Positions 1 through 20,500 of a stretch of 64,000 nucleotides of DNA are shown one piece after another. Origin of the DNA: Myoxocephalus aenaeus (Eukaryota > Chordata > Actinopteri > Perciformes > Cottidae); NCBI GenBank assembly GCA_038501785.1, contig JBAMJR010000259.1:292001-356000 (forward strand), given 5' to 3'. Position numbers and translations under genes: made by a program. The notes beneath the pieces were generated by a model. That model saw nothing but the letters and a program-made list of their open reading frames with translations, was not told the DNA's origin and made no database searches. Position 1 is the first letter of the stretch. Each line of letters begins with the position of its first letter.

Positions 1-258
1 CAGGATCAATAACTCTTCTGCTAAACGGTGTTGAAACACAAACGACACCTCTCTGTAATCGCAGTGATGCAGACAACAAGCTACAACCTTCATTTTACAA
101 GAACGGGTCGTTCTCCGAGCTGTACGGATAACATTGGTCTCTATGTGCAGCCGGCTGGGAGACGAGTGCGCACAGGGGCGCAGGGACCGTCTGCAAAGTG
201 CAATGCAGAAAATACATACTACAAACATATTCAATTACTTCACTATTATGAATTGTAG

Positions 259-605
259 CATTACCAAAATAATGTCATACATCAATGGGCTCCCCCTTGG
301 TGTACTACAGTTGTCCTTTTGAAGAAATATGATTTCTATGATTTTTTATTAATATTTAATGCAATTAATATTCAATAGCATCACAGTAATAAAGTTTAAA
401 AACAAAAAAATCATGTCCTGCATCAATGCCCCCCCCCCCCTTGGTGTACTACAGTTGTCTTTTTGAAGAAATATGATTTCTATGATTTCTATGAATTTGT
501 ATTAATATTTAATGCAATTAATATTCAATAGAGTCACATTAATAAAGTTTAAAATGACAAAAATCATTTACAGCATCAATGGGCTCATACCTTGTTTTAC
601 TACAA
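259..605. repeat. Tandem duplication of ~145 bp (two full units, one partial)
   Basis: The segment beginning near 259 (catcaatgggctcccccttg, then an AT-rich stretch with ttaatatttaatgcaattaa) recurs from about 404 and begins a third time near 555. The second unit carries a C homopolymer of about 12 bases. The flanks (1-258 and 606-1160) are AT-rich with no supportable gene. Confidence 0.7.
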
Positions 606-1162
606 CAGCTATATTGATGATGTGCATTTGCATAGTTTTAAATAACTATTATAATTATAATGCAGTGTAGGGCCAACACATTCTGTTCAACACCAGGAAT
701 CCTGTGTTGGTAAAGCTACAATACTTTTTTCAGAAGATCTCTTTTAATTATCTCAGTTTTGGTTTTAGGACAAAGTGTAGTGGCACCAATTTGTCGTCAG
801 TCACCGGGATATCTGATGATTATGCAAAACTACCGTGTTTTTAAGATTGTTTGCTCAATTTGGATTAATTCATTTTAAAACACTACGGTGCCCTATTTGC
901 TTTCCAGAAACCAGAATATTAGTTAAGAAGCTCTTTCATGTATTAATATACAGACTCAAGTACACCAAACATCGTATATTAACTAAATGCTTCTTCTGAG
1001 ATAACATTTGACCCAGTGGCAATTAGTTAAAGTCTGTTAGTATCTGTGATTTGGTCAAACTAGTGCAATTGTAAACCTATGTGTTGTACTTTGTATATGT
1101 CTTGAATTAAAAAATAGTATCACATATATTAAGATAAGAGCCATCATAAGTAGTTCACTCAT

Positions 1163-1717
1163 TTAATCTTCAAGAAAGAATACATACCAATATACACATA
1201 TATTGTTATGCTTGAACAACATTTGTTGCCATCTGTACGAATGGAAAAACATTTCTTTCCATGTGCAGGTTGGGCTTCTCTCTGACATATTTGGGTCTTT
1301 GTCTTCTGCCTCTTTGTCCTCTGTGTTCTCGTCTTGTTCCTCAACTTGAACTTCACGCTGCAGCAACATATTTTGTTTGCACTCTGATGGTTTCTTAGAC
1401 TCATGAGATGTCTTTATCTCCATTACCTGAGCTTCTTTACTCTCTGATAACTTTTCCTGTTGTTGACTAATTAAAGCCCTCACACCATTTTGATTTTTGG
1501 TCCATATGACCCACAGCCAATGACGATTTTTTGGAACATCTTGGCCAAATAGACTTATCGAAAGCTCAGACCAGATTCCTGAGGAGTAACTTGTATCTCT
1601 ATGTGTAATGTTTACACTTTTCATTGTTTTGACCAAGGCTGTCATTCCACCAGACATTGCCCATAAGTATATAAGTACAAATATGAATATGTGGAAATAT
1701 TCTTCATCACCAATCAT
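1163..1717 (-). CDS. Hypothetical 184-aa ORF, possible membrane protein
   Basis: An uninterrupted minus-strand ORF of 184 codons. The N-terminus is hydrophobic (around FHIFIFVLIYLWAM, residues ~8-21), followed by a Trp-containing segment and a Lys/Glu/Gln-rich middle that could be a coiled coil. Such length and composition are somewhat unlikely by chance in AT-rich DNA, but no family is recognised and no splice structure or promoter is evident. Its 5' end crosses the left edge of the segmental duplication: homology with copy B begins near 1689, so the body of the ORF is not duplicated. It may be a real gene, a decayed exon, or chance. Confidence 0.25.
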   Translation of the reverse strand: MIGDEEYFHIFIFVLIYLWAMSGGMTALVKTMKSVNITHRDTSYSSGIWSELSISLFGQDVPKNRHWLWVIWTKNQNGVRALISQQQEKLSESKEAQVMEIKTSHESKKPSECKQNMLLQREVQVEEQDENTEDKEAEDKDPNMSERSPTCTWKEMFFHSYRWQQMLFKHNNICVYWYVFFLED

Positions 1718-1745
1718 TATTTATTTATTTTTCACATTAGTCATG

Positions 1746-1828
1746 TTCCTCCACACCGTGGTACAAGTTCACCTGTGGTACAGGTACACCTGTGGTACAA
1801 GTACACCACTTGGTACAAGTTAACTGTT
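1746..1828. repeat. Short 17-bp minisatellite, copy A version
   Basis: About four degenerate units of a ggtacaggtacacctgt-type 17-mer. The same place upstream of copy B carries an expanded array of about 29 units (16637-17140). Confidence 0.75.
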
Positions 1829-2164
1829 TATTCATTATTTTCAATAATAAATTGTTTATTTGCTGAAATTTAAAATGCATTTGTATTTGTTTTCTAAACA
1901 TGCTCCTGTCGAGCACTTTGAACGACCTCGTGTCTACAGGTATACATCCCTTCTCCTCCCAGTGTAAAAGTACAATGCTTTCCTGGGATATGATACAATA
2001 TGATATAAGTACAGGTGAAGTAGCACTAGTGAAGTAGTACTAAGGACTAGCTGACAGTAAATGAACAGTTCTAACTAAGAGACGTGACATGACTGATGTG
2101 GTGGAACCGGTGAGGTGGTGGGCGTGTCTCTGGACGGGTTTTCTGTGTGTTGGAGGACGAGGAG

Positions 2165-2214
2165 GAGGAGGTTATTTATGTCGCAGCAGACCTCATGAGA
2201 GGGACTTCTCAGCC
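2165..2214 (+). promoter_or_regulatory. Putative core promoter and 5' UTR of protease copy A
   Basis: A TATA-like ttatttat (2171-2178) lies about 40 bases before the start codon and is preserved in copy B (around 17500). The short distance implies a 5' UTR of only ~15-20 bases. Inference from sequence only. Confidence 0.35.
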
Positions 2215-11199
<8,985 letters not shown>

Positions 11200-13340
11200 A
11201 CCTGCAGCTTTGCGTCTGTGTCACATCATGTGACCTTTGTGACCTGTAGGTCACATGACGAGCACAAAGGGACCGTCTGAGAGACAGTGGAGCCCAAAGC
11301 GGAGGAAACATCCGGTCAGGAGGAAAGATTCTGGTCCTCCACGTGACGATAGATTCAAGATTCAAGATTCAAAATGTTTTTTTTGACAGACATTTAGGGT
11401 TAGAAGAGCTTCCGGTCTGAAATGAAGAATTCCTTAAAGCTGCACTGATCAACAGTATATTCATATTTATCCCAGTGGGTCTCTGAAGGGAGCCAATGGA
11501 TGTTTTCATTATTAATGTTTTTAAATCAATACAATGAAGAAATGTGGGAAATCCTTGCAATATATAATGTTGCTACTGATGAATATTTTAACTATATTTT
11601 GTCCATTTTCAGAACAGAATGACTGTTAAATGGATCAAATCATAATTTTAGGGCATATTGTCTGACACATGCTCTAAAACACAGAAGAGGCGGAGCTTAC
11701 TGATTAAATAGAATTAAACTGCTGCCATGTTGAGTTGATCTGAGGCACAGTGGCGTTGACCCGCCTGTCAATCATCTTCCTCATATTCACAGGATTTTCT
11801 GTTCCATAAGGCTGAGATCTACATGAAGCCATTCATCCAATGAAGAAATACTTCTGCCGCACTTTAGATACATCATTTTATACATCGTTTGATACATCGT
11901 TTACTGTTCCTAAGAACAGTAAACAGTACATATTTTGGGCAGAAGCCGTCTTATCTAAGAAACAGGAAACGGCGTAAGTTGGCCTAACAGAGGACAAGTT
12001 TAGGGTGAAGAGACTCACAGTGACCTGGTGCGTGTCCAAGTACTGACCCAAAGGGAGGGTCTGAGCGGGAAGTTAGCGTGTGACGACGCAGAGGAGTGAG
12101 AGGGCAGGACATTATGCGTAAACAATGATTTCTAGGAACTAGTGACTACTGGGCCACTTGAGTATTGAAGGAATGCATGGTGGGATGGACAAGGGGATGT
12201 TACCTACACTGAATGATGTACCATAAACTACTATGCCTGGAGTTTGCTTGTTAGACAGATGATGGCGAGAGCTATTGTCCAGATTACCGGGACCAGCCTG
12301 TTTTCTTTGTGACATGTTTCGTTGCAAATAAATCTATGTGTAGTGAACGTCAATCCAGTCTCTCTCGTGTTCTGTGTGTAGCAGTTGTGTACTCTCTCTT
12401 CCTTGCGTTGTGTATTTTTCAGTTAGAAACTTGTTTTCTGCTTTATAGTGTGTGCATGGTAAACTGCCTGTTTGTTGAATTAAGCTTGTCAAGAGTTATA
12501 GCTTTTTAAATTAAGTTCATCCTGTGTGTATGTGTCGCTTTAACGTGTTTATAACTTACTAGAACAACTAAAATATAAATCTGGAGCTGAAGAGTTCAAA
12601 CTAAAAAAGGAGGAGTAAAAGTTCCGTGGGGAACTGTTACTATTATTAATATAAGTACGCATAAGTATATATATAAGTATTTTGTGGTTCGTTCTGGCGC
12701 GGACGTAATAAATACAAAATAAAATAGGTAATAAATTGAGCGAGTACATTAAATAACTGAACAAAATCATTGTAAGATTGATTGGCTGTGTGTGGGATCT
12801 GGCCGGGTGTCAGGCGAGGCTGAGGGATGACATCATCGATGCTGATATCCCTGTGAAAGTGGAGCTGAAGGGGAAAACATCCTGTTCTCTGGTGTATACC
12901 TTTAAAATGATTTGCAGTAGAAGTGTTAAATAGTTTAACAGCTGTCCTGTGTCGGTGGATGGGAGGAGGTACTACACCCACAATCCAAATCATCTGGTGG
13001 ACGGTCAAGGGTACTGCACCCAAGTTCCAGGTCAGCCCCTCCCCCTGTGCAAGGCGTGCCCATGTATCCTATGTCCCCATCCAGTGGCCAACCTGAGGAA
13101 CTACACCAGCAACCTGCTCGACCCCACGGGCTGCAACTGCCCCTGCTGAGGAAAGGATTGAGTCTGCAATGCCACCAGCAACATGGAATGCAGTTTATGT
13201 GGCAATGTGCCAATACCATTCAAAATAATGACTGTTCCTGCTGATGCTCCCAGAGTAATCTAGACTACTTGTTTATCTCTTTTCTAGTCTTCTGACCACT
13301 CAATGCTCTTCATCACTTCCTGTCATAATTCAGTCATACG
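11200..13340. other. 3' flank of copy A and unresolved spacer
   Basis: 11200-11874 is the 3' flank shared with copy B, probably 3' UTR at first. 11875-13340 has no supportable gene. A short ORF at 12949-13149 is Cys-rich (CKACPCILCPH) but unrecognised. An aataaat near 12328 follows a stretch that could be the end of an old retroelement, which I could not establish. Confidence 0.4.
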
Positions 13341-13429
13341 CCAGACATGTATTGTAAAATAATGTACATAATAAATAAAAAAATTAAAACAATATCCCAA
13401 TATCAACATCTCTCGATAGGCCATATTCC

Positions 13430-14516
13430 AGTTCCAGACGGCCCATTCAGGCATATTGTTATTGATGTTATCTCCATTTACACCTCGGACTTCAACCACA
13501 ACTCTGCCAACTGCCACCTACAAAAGTTCTCTGACGACTCTGCAATCGTCGGCCTCATTTCCGCAGATGATGACAGGGAATACAGAGAACTGAACCAGGA
13601 CTTTTTAGGATGGTGCCAGCGGAACCGCCTCCAGATAAACTCCAGTAAGACCAAGGAGCTGGTGGTGGACTTCCGCCGGGGTAAACGCTCTCCTCCGGTA
13701 CCGGTGAGCATCCAGGGACTGGACATTGAGATCGTTAAATCTTATAAGTACCTGGGTGTCCACTTGAACAACAAACTGGACTGGTCCGACCACGTACACG
13801 CACTTTATAAAAAGGGACAGAGCCGACTCTTTCTGCTGAGGAGACTGAGGTCTTTTGGGGTGCAGGGAGCACTCCTGAAGACCTTCTTTGACTCTGTGGT
13901 GGCATCAGCCATCTTTTATGGAGTGGTCTTCTGGAGCAGCAGCATCACGGCAGCTGACAGGAGGAGACTGGACAAGCTGGTAAAGAAGGCCAGCAGCGTG
14001 CTGGGGCGTCCTCTGGATACCGTGGAGGTGGTGGGGGACAGGAGGATGATGAGTAAGCTCTCGTCCATGATAAGCCACGCCTCCCACCCCATGCAGGACT
14101 CTCTAGCAGCGCTGCACAGCTCCTTCAGTCACCGGCTGATTCACCCCCGGTGTCTGAGGGAGAGGTACCGCAAGTCTTTTCTTCCCGCTGCGGTCAGGCT
14201 GCACAACCAGCTGAGCTCCCAGTAGACCACTCTGACAACTGAACACTTGAACTGAACTTGGTCACTTTATCATTCACCTGGTGCAATATTATATTATTAC
14301 GTATATTACGTGTATTTACGTGCAATACGTTTAAATACTTTTCTATTCAGTCTGTATATTAATATTCTCTACTGTTTTACTGCTCATTTATATTTATTTA
14401 CATTACTTGTTTCTATTTGTATTATTCTTTTATTCACTTGTGAGCAAGGCTGCTGTAATCCTGTAATTTCCCCACTGCGGGACTAATAAAGGATTATCTT
14501 ATCTTATCTTATCTTA
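13430..14516 (+). mobile_element. 5'-truncated L2/CR1-group LINE (reverse transcriptase C-terminus)
   Basis: The open frame to 14225 encodes the end of an ORF2 protein: FSDDSA (the polymerase YADD-type motif), WCQRNRLQIN, KTKELVVDFR, SYKYLGVHL, then a C-terminal region ending RLHNQLSS. It is followed by a 3' UTR and a tail of repeated atctt units (ends ~14516). Endonuclease and N-terminal RT motifs are missing, as in typical 5'-truncated LINE copies. Clade assignment is from motif memory. Confidence 0.85.
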
Positions 14517-14653
14517 TTTCATTCAATAAGATCAGACCAGTGAACAAGAAGCAATATGTTTAGGAAGTGATTGATATGTGTAGCAGATGGGTGGAAGCCT
14601 GCTCAGCAGCTGAAGCTGAGGCCATGACTGTAGCTAAGTTTCTAAGTTTGAAA

Positions 14654-14760
14654 ATTACATTACATTTAGCTGACGCTTTTATCCAAAGCGACTTAAATTT
14701 TTTCTATACACCGTAGACACAGCAACGGGGAACAATTCAGGGTTAAGTGTCTTGCTAAAA
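14654..14760 (+). mobile_element. SINE-like teleost repeat fragment
   Basis: Contains acatttagctgacgctttta, tccaaagcgactta and the later cagggttaagtgtcttgct, a repeat common in fish genomes. Truncated; family name not certain. Confidence 0.55.
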
Positions 14761-14834
14761 GATCTAGGGAAAATATGTCAGTACTTTGTCTGTTTGAAAC
14801 TTCTTTTGTTTGCCTTAAATAGTGTGATCAATAG

Positions 14835-15284
14835 GGTGGGAATCACCAGAGGGGTCACGATACGATATTATTACGATATTGCAATATGTTGAGTATTGCA
14901 ATTTATTACCGTTTTTAACTGCAAATTGTCCCCAAAGGAAACCTTTGCCAACATATTTGATCTAATAAAATAAAGTTCATCTCCCTTCAATCATATTTAT
15001 TGCAGGACAGACGTTTGATTTAAACGCGGACGGTGCATTTCTAATTTCTCTCTCCAATGTCTCCATTTTGTGTTCCTACCAATCATGCTGACCTCTGCTG
15101 ACCTCCCCAGAAAACAACACTCCAGCTCCATCTAGTGGAGTGAAAAAACAATCAATCTTATTATTCTAGGACCAAAAAGTTTAGAATTGATGTAATAACA
15201 TAACAATGCTTGGCTTCCGTGGATCGATACAATATCATCATGCAAAATGTCGCGATACTATGCTGTATCGATTTTCCCCCACCC
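14835..15284. mobile_element. MITE-like element with TA target site
   Basis: Begins gggtgggaatc and ends gattttcccccaccc (imperfect inverted termini). It is flanked by TA on both sides, as for Tc1/mariner-type elements. It contains repeated acgatat/gcaatat blocks and no ORF. Confidence 0.6.
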
Positions 15285-15300
15285 TAAGTAATCAACGTTT

Positions 15301-15411
15301 GAACCTGGTTCATAGTATTACTTTATTAACATAAACAACCTGGTTAATAATGTTACTTTATTAACATAAACAACCTGGTTCATAATGTTACTTCATTAAC
15401 ATAAACAACCT
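15301..15411. repeat. ~35-bp tandem repeat, three units
   Basis: ataaacaacctggttaataa followed by tgttactttattaac, repeated three times with minor changes. Confidence 0.75.
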
Positions 15412-15599
15412 GCCTCATCACCAAAATCAATCAGATTATATTCATTTAAATGTCCCTGCTGGCAGTAGTATACGAATTAATATATACTTGTGAGGATATA
15501 TGTACTGTATGCGCGTATGTATCATATATGTGTATGTACATGTATGTGTAGATTACCATATAACTAGGAGTTTGAATCTGTGTATGGGCGGATCAGTAC

Positions 15600-16248
15600 C
15601 TTAATCATTTTCTACAATAATGATATGTATGGTGTACTAATAACACTGTCATAATTATGAGTGCTTTCAACACATCCATAAGTTTCTTAAGCGCTAAATA
15701 AACGTTACGAACAGCACGCCATGCAACGGCTTTCCCGATGTTCTCAGCATCGCAGACACTGTACAAACATGTACCAGTCGCAAAAAAGCTCAAGGCTGTG
15801 ATCCAGTCTGCAATACAGTATGTGATCCTGTCTGCATACAGTCTGTGAGACGAGTGATGCTCTGCTGCGCTGTGGTGTGTAATGTACGACTCAAGGAGGT
15901 CTCATAGAGAATTCCTTGTCGGCAGAATCGATAGCGCTCGTACAGGAAGTCATGATGATGTGAGAACGGATCTTGGCGATCTGGAAGAATTCTCTCCCTA
16001 TAAAACTAATATAACTAATATCGCTCCTTCATCAATGAGGAAGTGAGCTGGCTTTTGTGTCCGGTGGGTGTGGCCATCTTATCCAGTGAATTTCAGTAAG
16101 CCTGCGCTGGAGCAGGTTCAAATTTTTGGATGTGTTGCTATGGTGATTTTTCTAAACTTGCTTCGTGGAACCGAAAAGCCTGACCTGCGTCATCTTATCC
16201 TGAAATTTATCCGGCTAACTCAGTAAGCCAGGTACGAAGAATAGGGCC
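15600..16248 (-). mobile_element. PIF/Harbinger transposon remnant
   Basis: The minus-strand frame at 15605-15793 reads ATGTCLYSVCDAENIGKAV and VYLALKKLMDV, resembling the region ahead of the catalytic core in fish HARBI1-like transposases. About 450 bases upstream on the same strand is a plausible terminus (gggccctattcttcgtacct, ending near 16248). The catalytic core and second terminus are not visible. Family assignment is inference. Confidence 0.5.
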
Positions 16249-16636
16249 CTGTTGTTCAAGTACACCTGTGGTACAGGTTCACCTGTCGATCCACCTGTGC
16301 TGTGCTCTCAGTGAAGCCACTTCCTGGTTGAGCTCTGCGTGAATGAATGCTGATCTGCTCCAACTGGCCGATCCGGTCCGCCTCATCAGAGTTCCTGGAA
16401 GATCTGCGTCTTTAACGAACAGTATTTCCTCAAGAAATCCCCTAAATCGTTCATCACCAACGTGTGTATTAAATATAAAAGGTGTTTCATCTTCATCTTA
16501 TTAGTAATAATAATGATTTATTTGTTAATTATTATGATAGACATGTGTTTAGGTGTATCAGCTGACTGAATATGTGGAAATATTCATCATCACAAATCAT
16601 TATTTATTTATTTTTCAAATTAGTCATGTTACTCCA

Positions 16637-17140
16637 CACCTGTGGTACATTTACACCTGTGGTACAGGTATACCTGTGGTACAAGTACACCTGTGGTACA
16701 TTTACACCTCTGGTACAGGTACACCTGTGGTACATGTACACCTGTGGTACAGGTACACCTGTGGTACATTTACACCTGTGGTACAGGTACACCTGTGATA
16801 CAGGTACACCTGTGGTACAGGTACACCTGTGGTACAGGTACACCTGTGGTACATTTACACCTCTGGTACAGGTACACCTGTGGTACATGTACACCTGTGG
16901 TACAGGTACACCTGTGGTACATTTACACCTCTGGTACAGGTACACCTGTGGTACATTTACACCTCTGGTACAGGTACACCTGTGGTACATGTACACCTGT
17001 GGTACAGGTACACCTGTGGTACATTTACACCTCTGGTACAGGTACACCTGTGGTACATGTACACCTGTGGTATAAGTATACCTGTGATATAAGTACACCT
17101 GTGGTACAGGTACACCTGTGATATAAGTACACCACTTCGT
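16637..17140. repeat. 17-bp minisatellite, about 29 units, copy B
   Basis: Units of ggtacaggtacacctgt with alternating tg/ca/tt variants. A 51-base super-period (three units) explains the artefactual open frames on both strands. Copy A has about four units in the equivalent position. Confidence 0.95.
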
Positions 17141-17439
17141 ACAAGTTAACTGCTTATTCATTATTTTAAATAATACATTGTTTATTTGCTGATATTTAAA
17201 ATGCATTTGTATTTGTTTTCTAAACCTTGTGTCTACAGGTATACTTATACCCTTCTCCTCCCAGTGTAAAAGTACAACGCTTTCCTGGGATATGAAGTAC
17301 AGGTGAAGTAGCACTAGTGAAGTAGTACTAAGGACTAGCTGACAGTAAATGAACAGTTCTAACTAAGAGACGTGACATGACTGATGTAGTGGAACAGGTG
17401 AGGTGGTGGGCGTGTCTCTGGACAGGTTTGTGTGTGTTG

Positions 17440-17492
17440 GAGGAGGAGGAGGAGGAGGAGGAGGAAGGGAGGAGGAGGAGGAGGAAGAGGAG
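17440..17492. repeat. GGA-rich repeat upstream of protease copy B
   Basis: Runs of gga/aga expanded relative to the short ggaggaggagg of copy A, just upstream of the TATA-like element and start codon. Confidence 0.8.
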
Positions 17493-17542
17493 GCAGAGGT
17501 TATTTATGTCGCAGCAGACCTGATGAGAGGGAGTTCTCAGCC

Positions 17543-20500
17543 ATGGCTCTCTACAAATGCATCTCTGTGGCGACTCTGCTGACTCTGCTGACTCCAGGTA
17601 AGCGCCCTCCTCACCGCACACACCTGAACCAATTACCTGAAACAATTACCTGAAACAATCATCTGAAACAATTACCTGAAACAATCATCTGAAAAAAATG
17701 ATCAAAGAGGAAAGAAGACAAAAGTAAAGGAAGGACAGTCGTGTCCGGGTTCTCTGAAACTCTTTTAAGTCCAAATGTGGTCAGTTTAAGGATTTCTAGA
17801 GGCAAAAACCATCGGAGTCCTGAATGAGTGTCTGGAGGCTGAAGTGACTGTTTGATCTGTCAGAGGTCGTCAGCTTTAAAACCGTCACCTCGTCCACAAC
17901 TTCTTCTTCTGCTTCTGTTCACATCCTCACATTCTCTGTAATTATATTATTATACTCTATATATATATATATATGTATGTATATTAAACTTCATCCAATT
18001 TTCTTTGAGGTCTGCTTTAAAATCCATGTGTGGTTTATTATGTGAGATCTAGTGGAATACATTTGTTGTTGAAGAAGTTTTAGGATGACCTTTAACACAT
18101 TAAAGGGGATTTTTGTCGCTGTGACAACACAGACGTCTGTCACTGAAGCAGGTTTCAGGTAAACACGGGGCCCCGCATCCTTGAGCTCCCGATTGCAAAA
18201 CATCCACTGCAGAAAGGAAGAATATCTGGTGGCTGGACAGTTCCTCATCCATCACACTGTGTTGGTCTGATAAATGTGGAGCCTGACATTTAGTTCACTG
18301 GAACTCTGTTTGATCAGTTAGTCATTGATCCACTACACTGCAGACATTTAATTGTCTTAATCCTGTAAATCACCAGGATGTACTTTTAAATGTTTCCTCA
18401 TTCCAAAGACAAACTTATAGTGTATGCTCGTGATGCGTTCACTTACTGTTGGACGTACTGCCTTGTGTTGCATTTGACTCGTGAAGCGTTCACTTACTGT
18501 TGTACGTTCTGACATTTGTTGCATTTGACTCGTGATGCGTTCACTTACTGTTGTACATTCTGACTTTTAATCACTTACTGTTGTACATTCTGACTTTTGT
18601 TGCATTTGACTCGTGATGCGTTCACTTACTGTTGTACATTCTGACTTTTGTTGCATTTGACCCATGATGCGTTCACTTACTGTTGGACGTACTGCCGCGC
18701 ATGAAGTCATCCTGGTTAATTTTTGAAAAACAATCTCGTAGGATTGTCCGAACTCTTCGTAAAGAGTAAACCTCACATCTGTAATGTTTCTGTGACGTTA
18801 GAGCGTCATCAGATGATAGTAGTAGTACAGTACTACAGTAGTACAGTAGTACTAATACAACTGTAGTAATAAGACCAGCAGCAGTAGTAGTAGTAGTAGT
18901 ATAAACTTTGGGTATTTTGGATTGTGGTGTCTGAGTGTGAATATTTAGACTCATGAGTCTAAACTCAGAGTCAGCACTGAGACGTCGAGGTCGTTCCCCT
19001 CCGTGTCTCCGTCATCACAATGCCATTCATAAAAATATGACACAAAAGAATGTCGCTGTGTTTTCTGTCTGAGCTCAAAGAAAAGAAGGAGTGGACCGAG
19101 GCGGTAGAGCGGGTTAGAATGGGTTAAATGGGGTAATAATGGGTTAGAACGGATTATATGGGTCAGATTGCCTCCTGCACTGGGTGTGGTAGGGGCGTTG
19201 CTCCCTGATTACACTCACCTCACCTGCTCAAGCAACCAAGCTGCCTTCAATCAATGTCTCACAAATATAAATATAAATGTTTTCTATTTTTCAGAGTCTC
19301 TCTCGCAACTCAATGGTAAGTTACAACTTGATGTTTTTCTTTACTTCGTTACTTGTTACTTGTTGGGACTTCAGTTGTTTTGTCCACAGTTTCATTATTG
19401 TTAGTTTTTATTATCATTATGAAACAAGAGTATAAGCTCTGGGCTGTTGGAGGTCAGGAGCCACGCAGTAATACTGTAGTAATAATCGCTCTCCCTGGTT
19501 CTGCCGCCCGTCTCTCTTCAGTGTGTGGTCGGCCTCCGCAGAACACCCGGCTGAACACCCGGATCGTTGGGGGGGAGGTGGCCCCCGTGGGCGACTGGCC
19601 CTGGATGGCCAGTCTGCACAGGGGGTTCCACTTCTGTGGAGGATCGCTCATCAACAGTGAGTGGGTGATGAGCGCCGCCCACTGCTTCCCCCCCTCGTAA
19701 GCACAGAGCCCGGAGCACCTTCTTGTGTTTTTTCTTGCATTTCCCCTGAAGGAGCTTTGCTTTAACGCTCTGTGACGTTTCTCTTCAGCAACAACATCAA
19801 CAACCTGGTTGTCTTTCTGGGTCGCCAGAACCAGGAGGGCACTAACCCCAATGAGGTCCAACGGACGGTGACGCGGCTCATCATCCACCCCAACTACAAC
19901 GCCAGAACCTTTGATAACGACATCAGCCTCCTGAAGCTCTCCTCGCCGGTGGCTTTCACCAACTTCATTCTGCCCGTCTGCCTGGCAGCGCCAAACAGCA
20001 GCTTCCACAACGGCATCGAGTCCTGGGTCACCGGCTGGGGCACCATTAGAACCGGAGGTGGGTCAGGGGGGATCTTCAGAGGTCGCGTGACAGTAACAAC
20101 GGGGAATATACATATGTTTGTGTATATAAATATATATATATATACCGTAAACGTCGGGTTAAAAGCCGCTCCTACGGCCGTTCAGTGTCCCCGCTGTAGC
20201 AAGCTAGTAGCAGTGCTAGCTAGCACTGTTGCTAGCTAGCGCTGCTGCTAGCACTGTTGCTAGCTAGCGCTGCTGCTAGCCCTGCTGGTGCCCTGCTAGC
20301 GCTGCTGCTTGCTAGCGCTGCTGCTAGCTAGCGCGGCTGCTAGCTAGCGCGGCTGCTGCCACCGGCCGCTGCCTCTGCTACTGCCCACTGCTGCTGCTAC
20401 TGCCCGCGTCCCCTCTGCCCAAGTCGGGTGTCGAGCCTGGTCCCGCTACCTTCGGTGGTTTTCGGGGAGCTAGCGGAATATATATATATATATATACGTA

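Noticed and set aside
12060..12370. Possible LTR with aataaat near 12328
   Set aside because: No matching second LTR, primer-binding site or coding region could be found in the window.
16604..17314. 236-codon minus-strand ORF and plus-strand companions
   Set aside because: Produced by the 17-bp minisatellite (51-base super-period).
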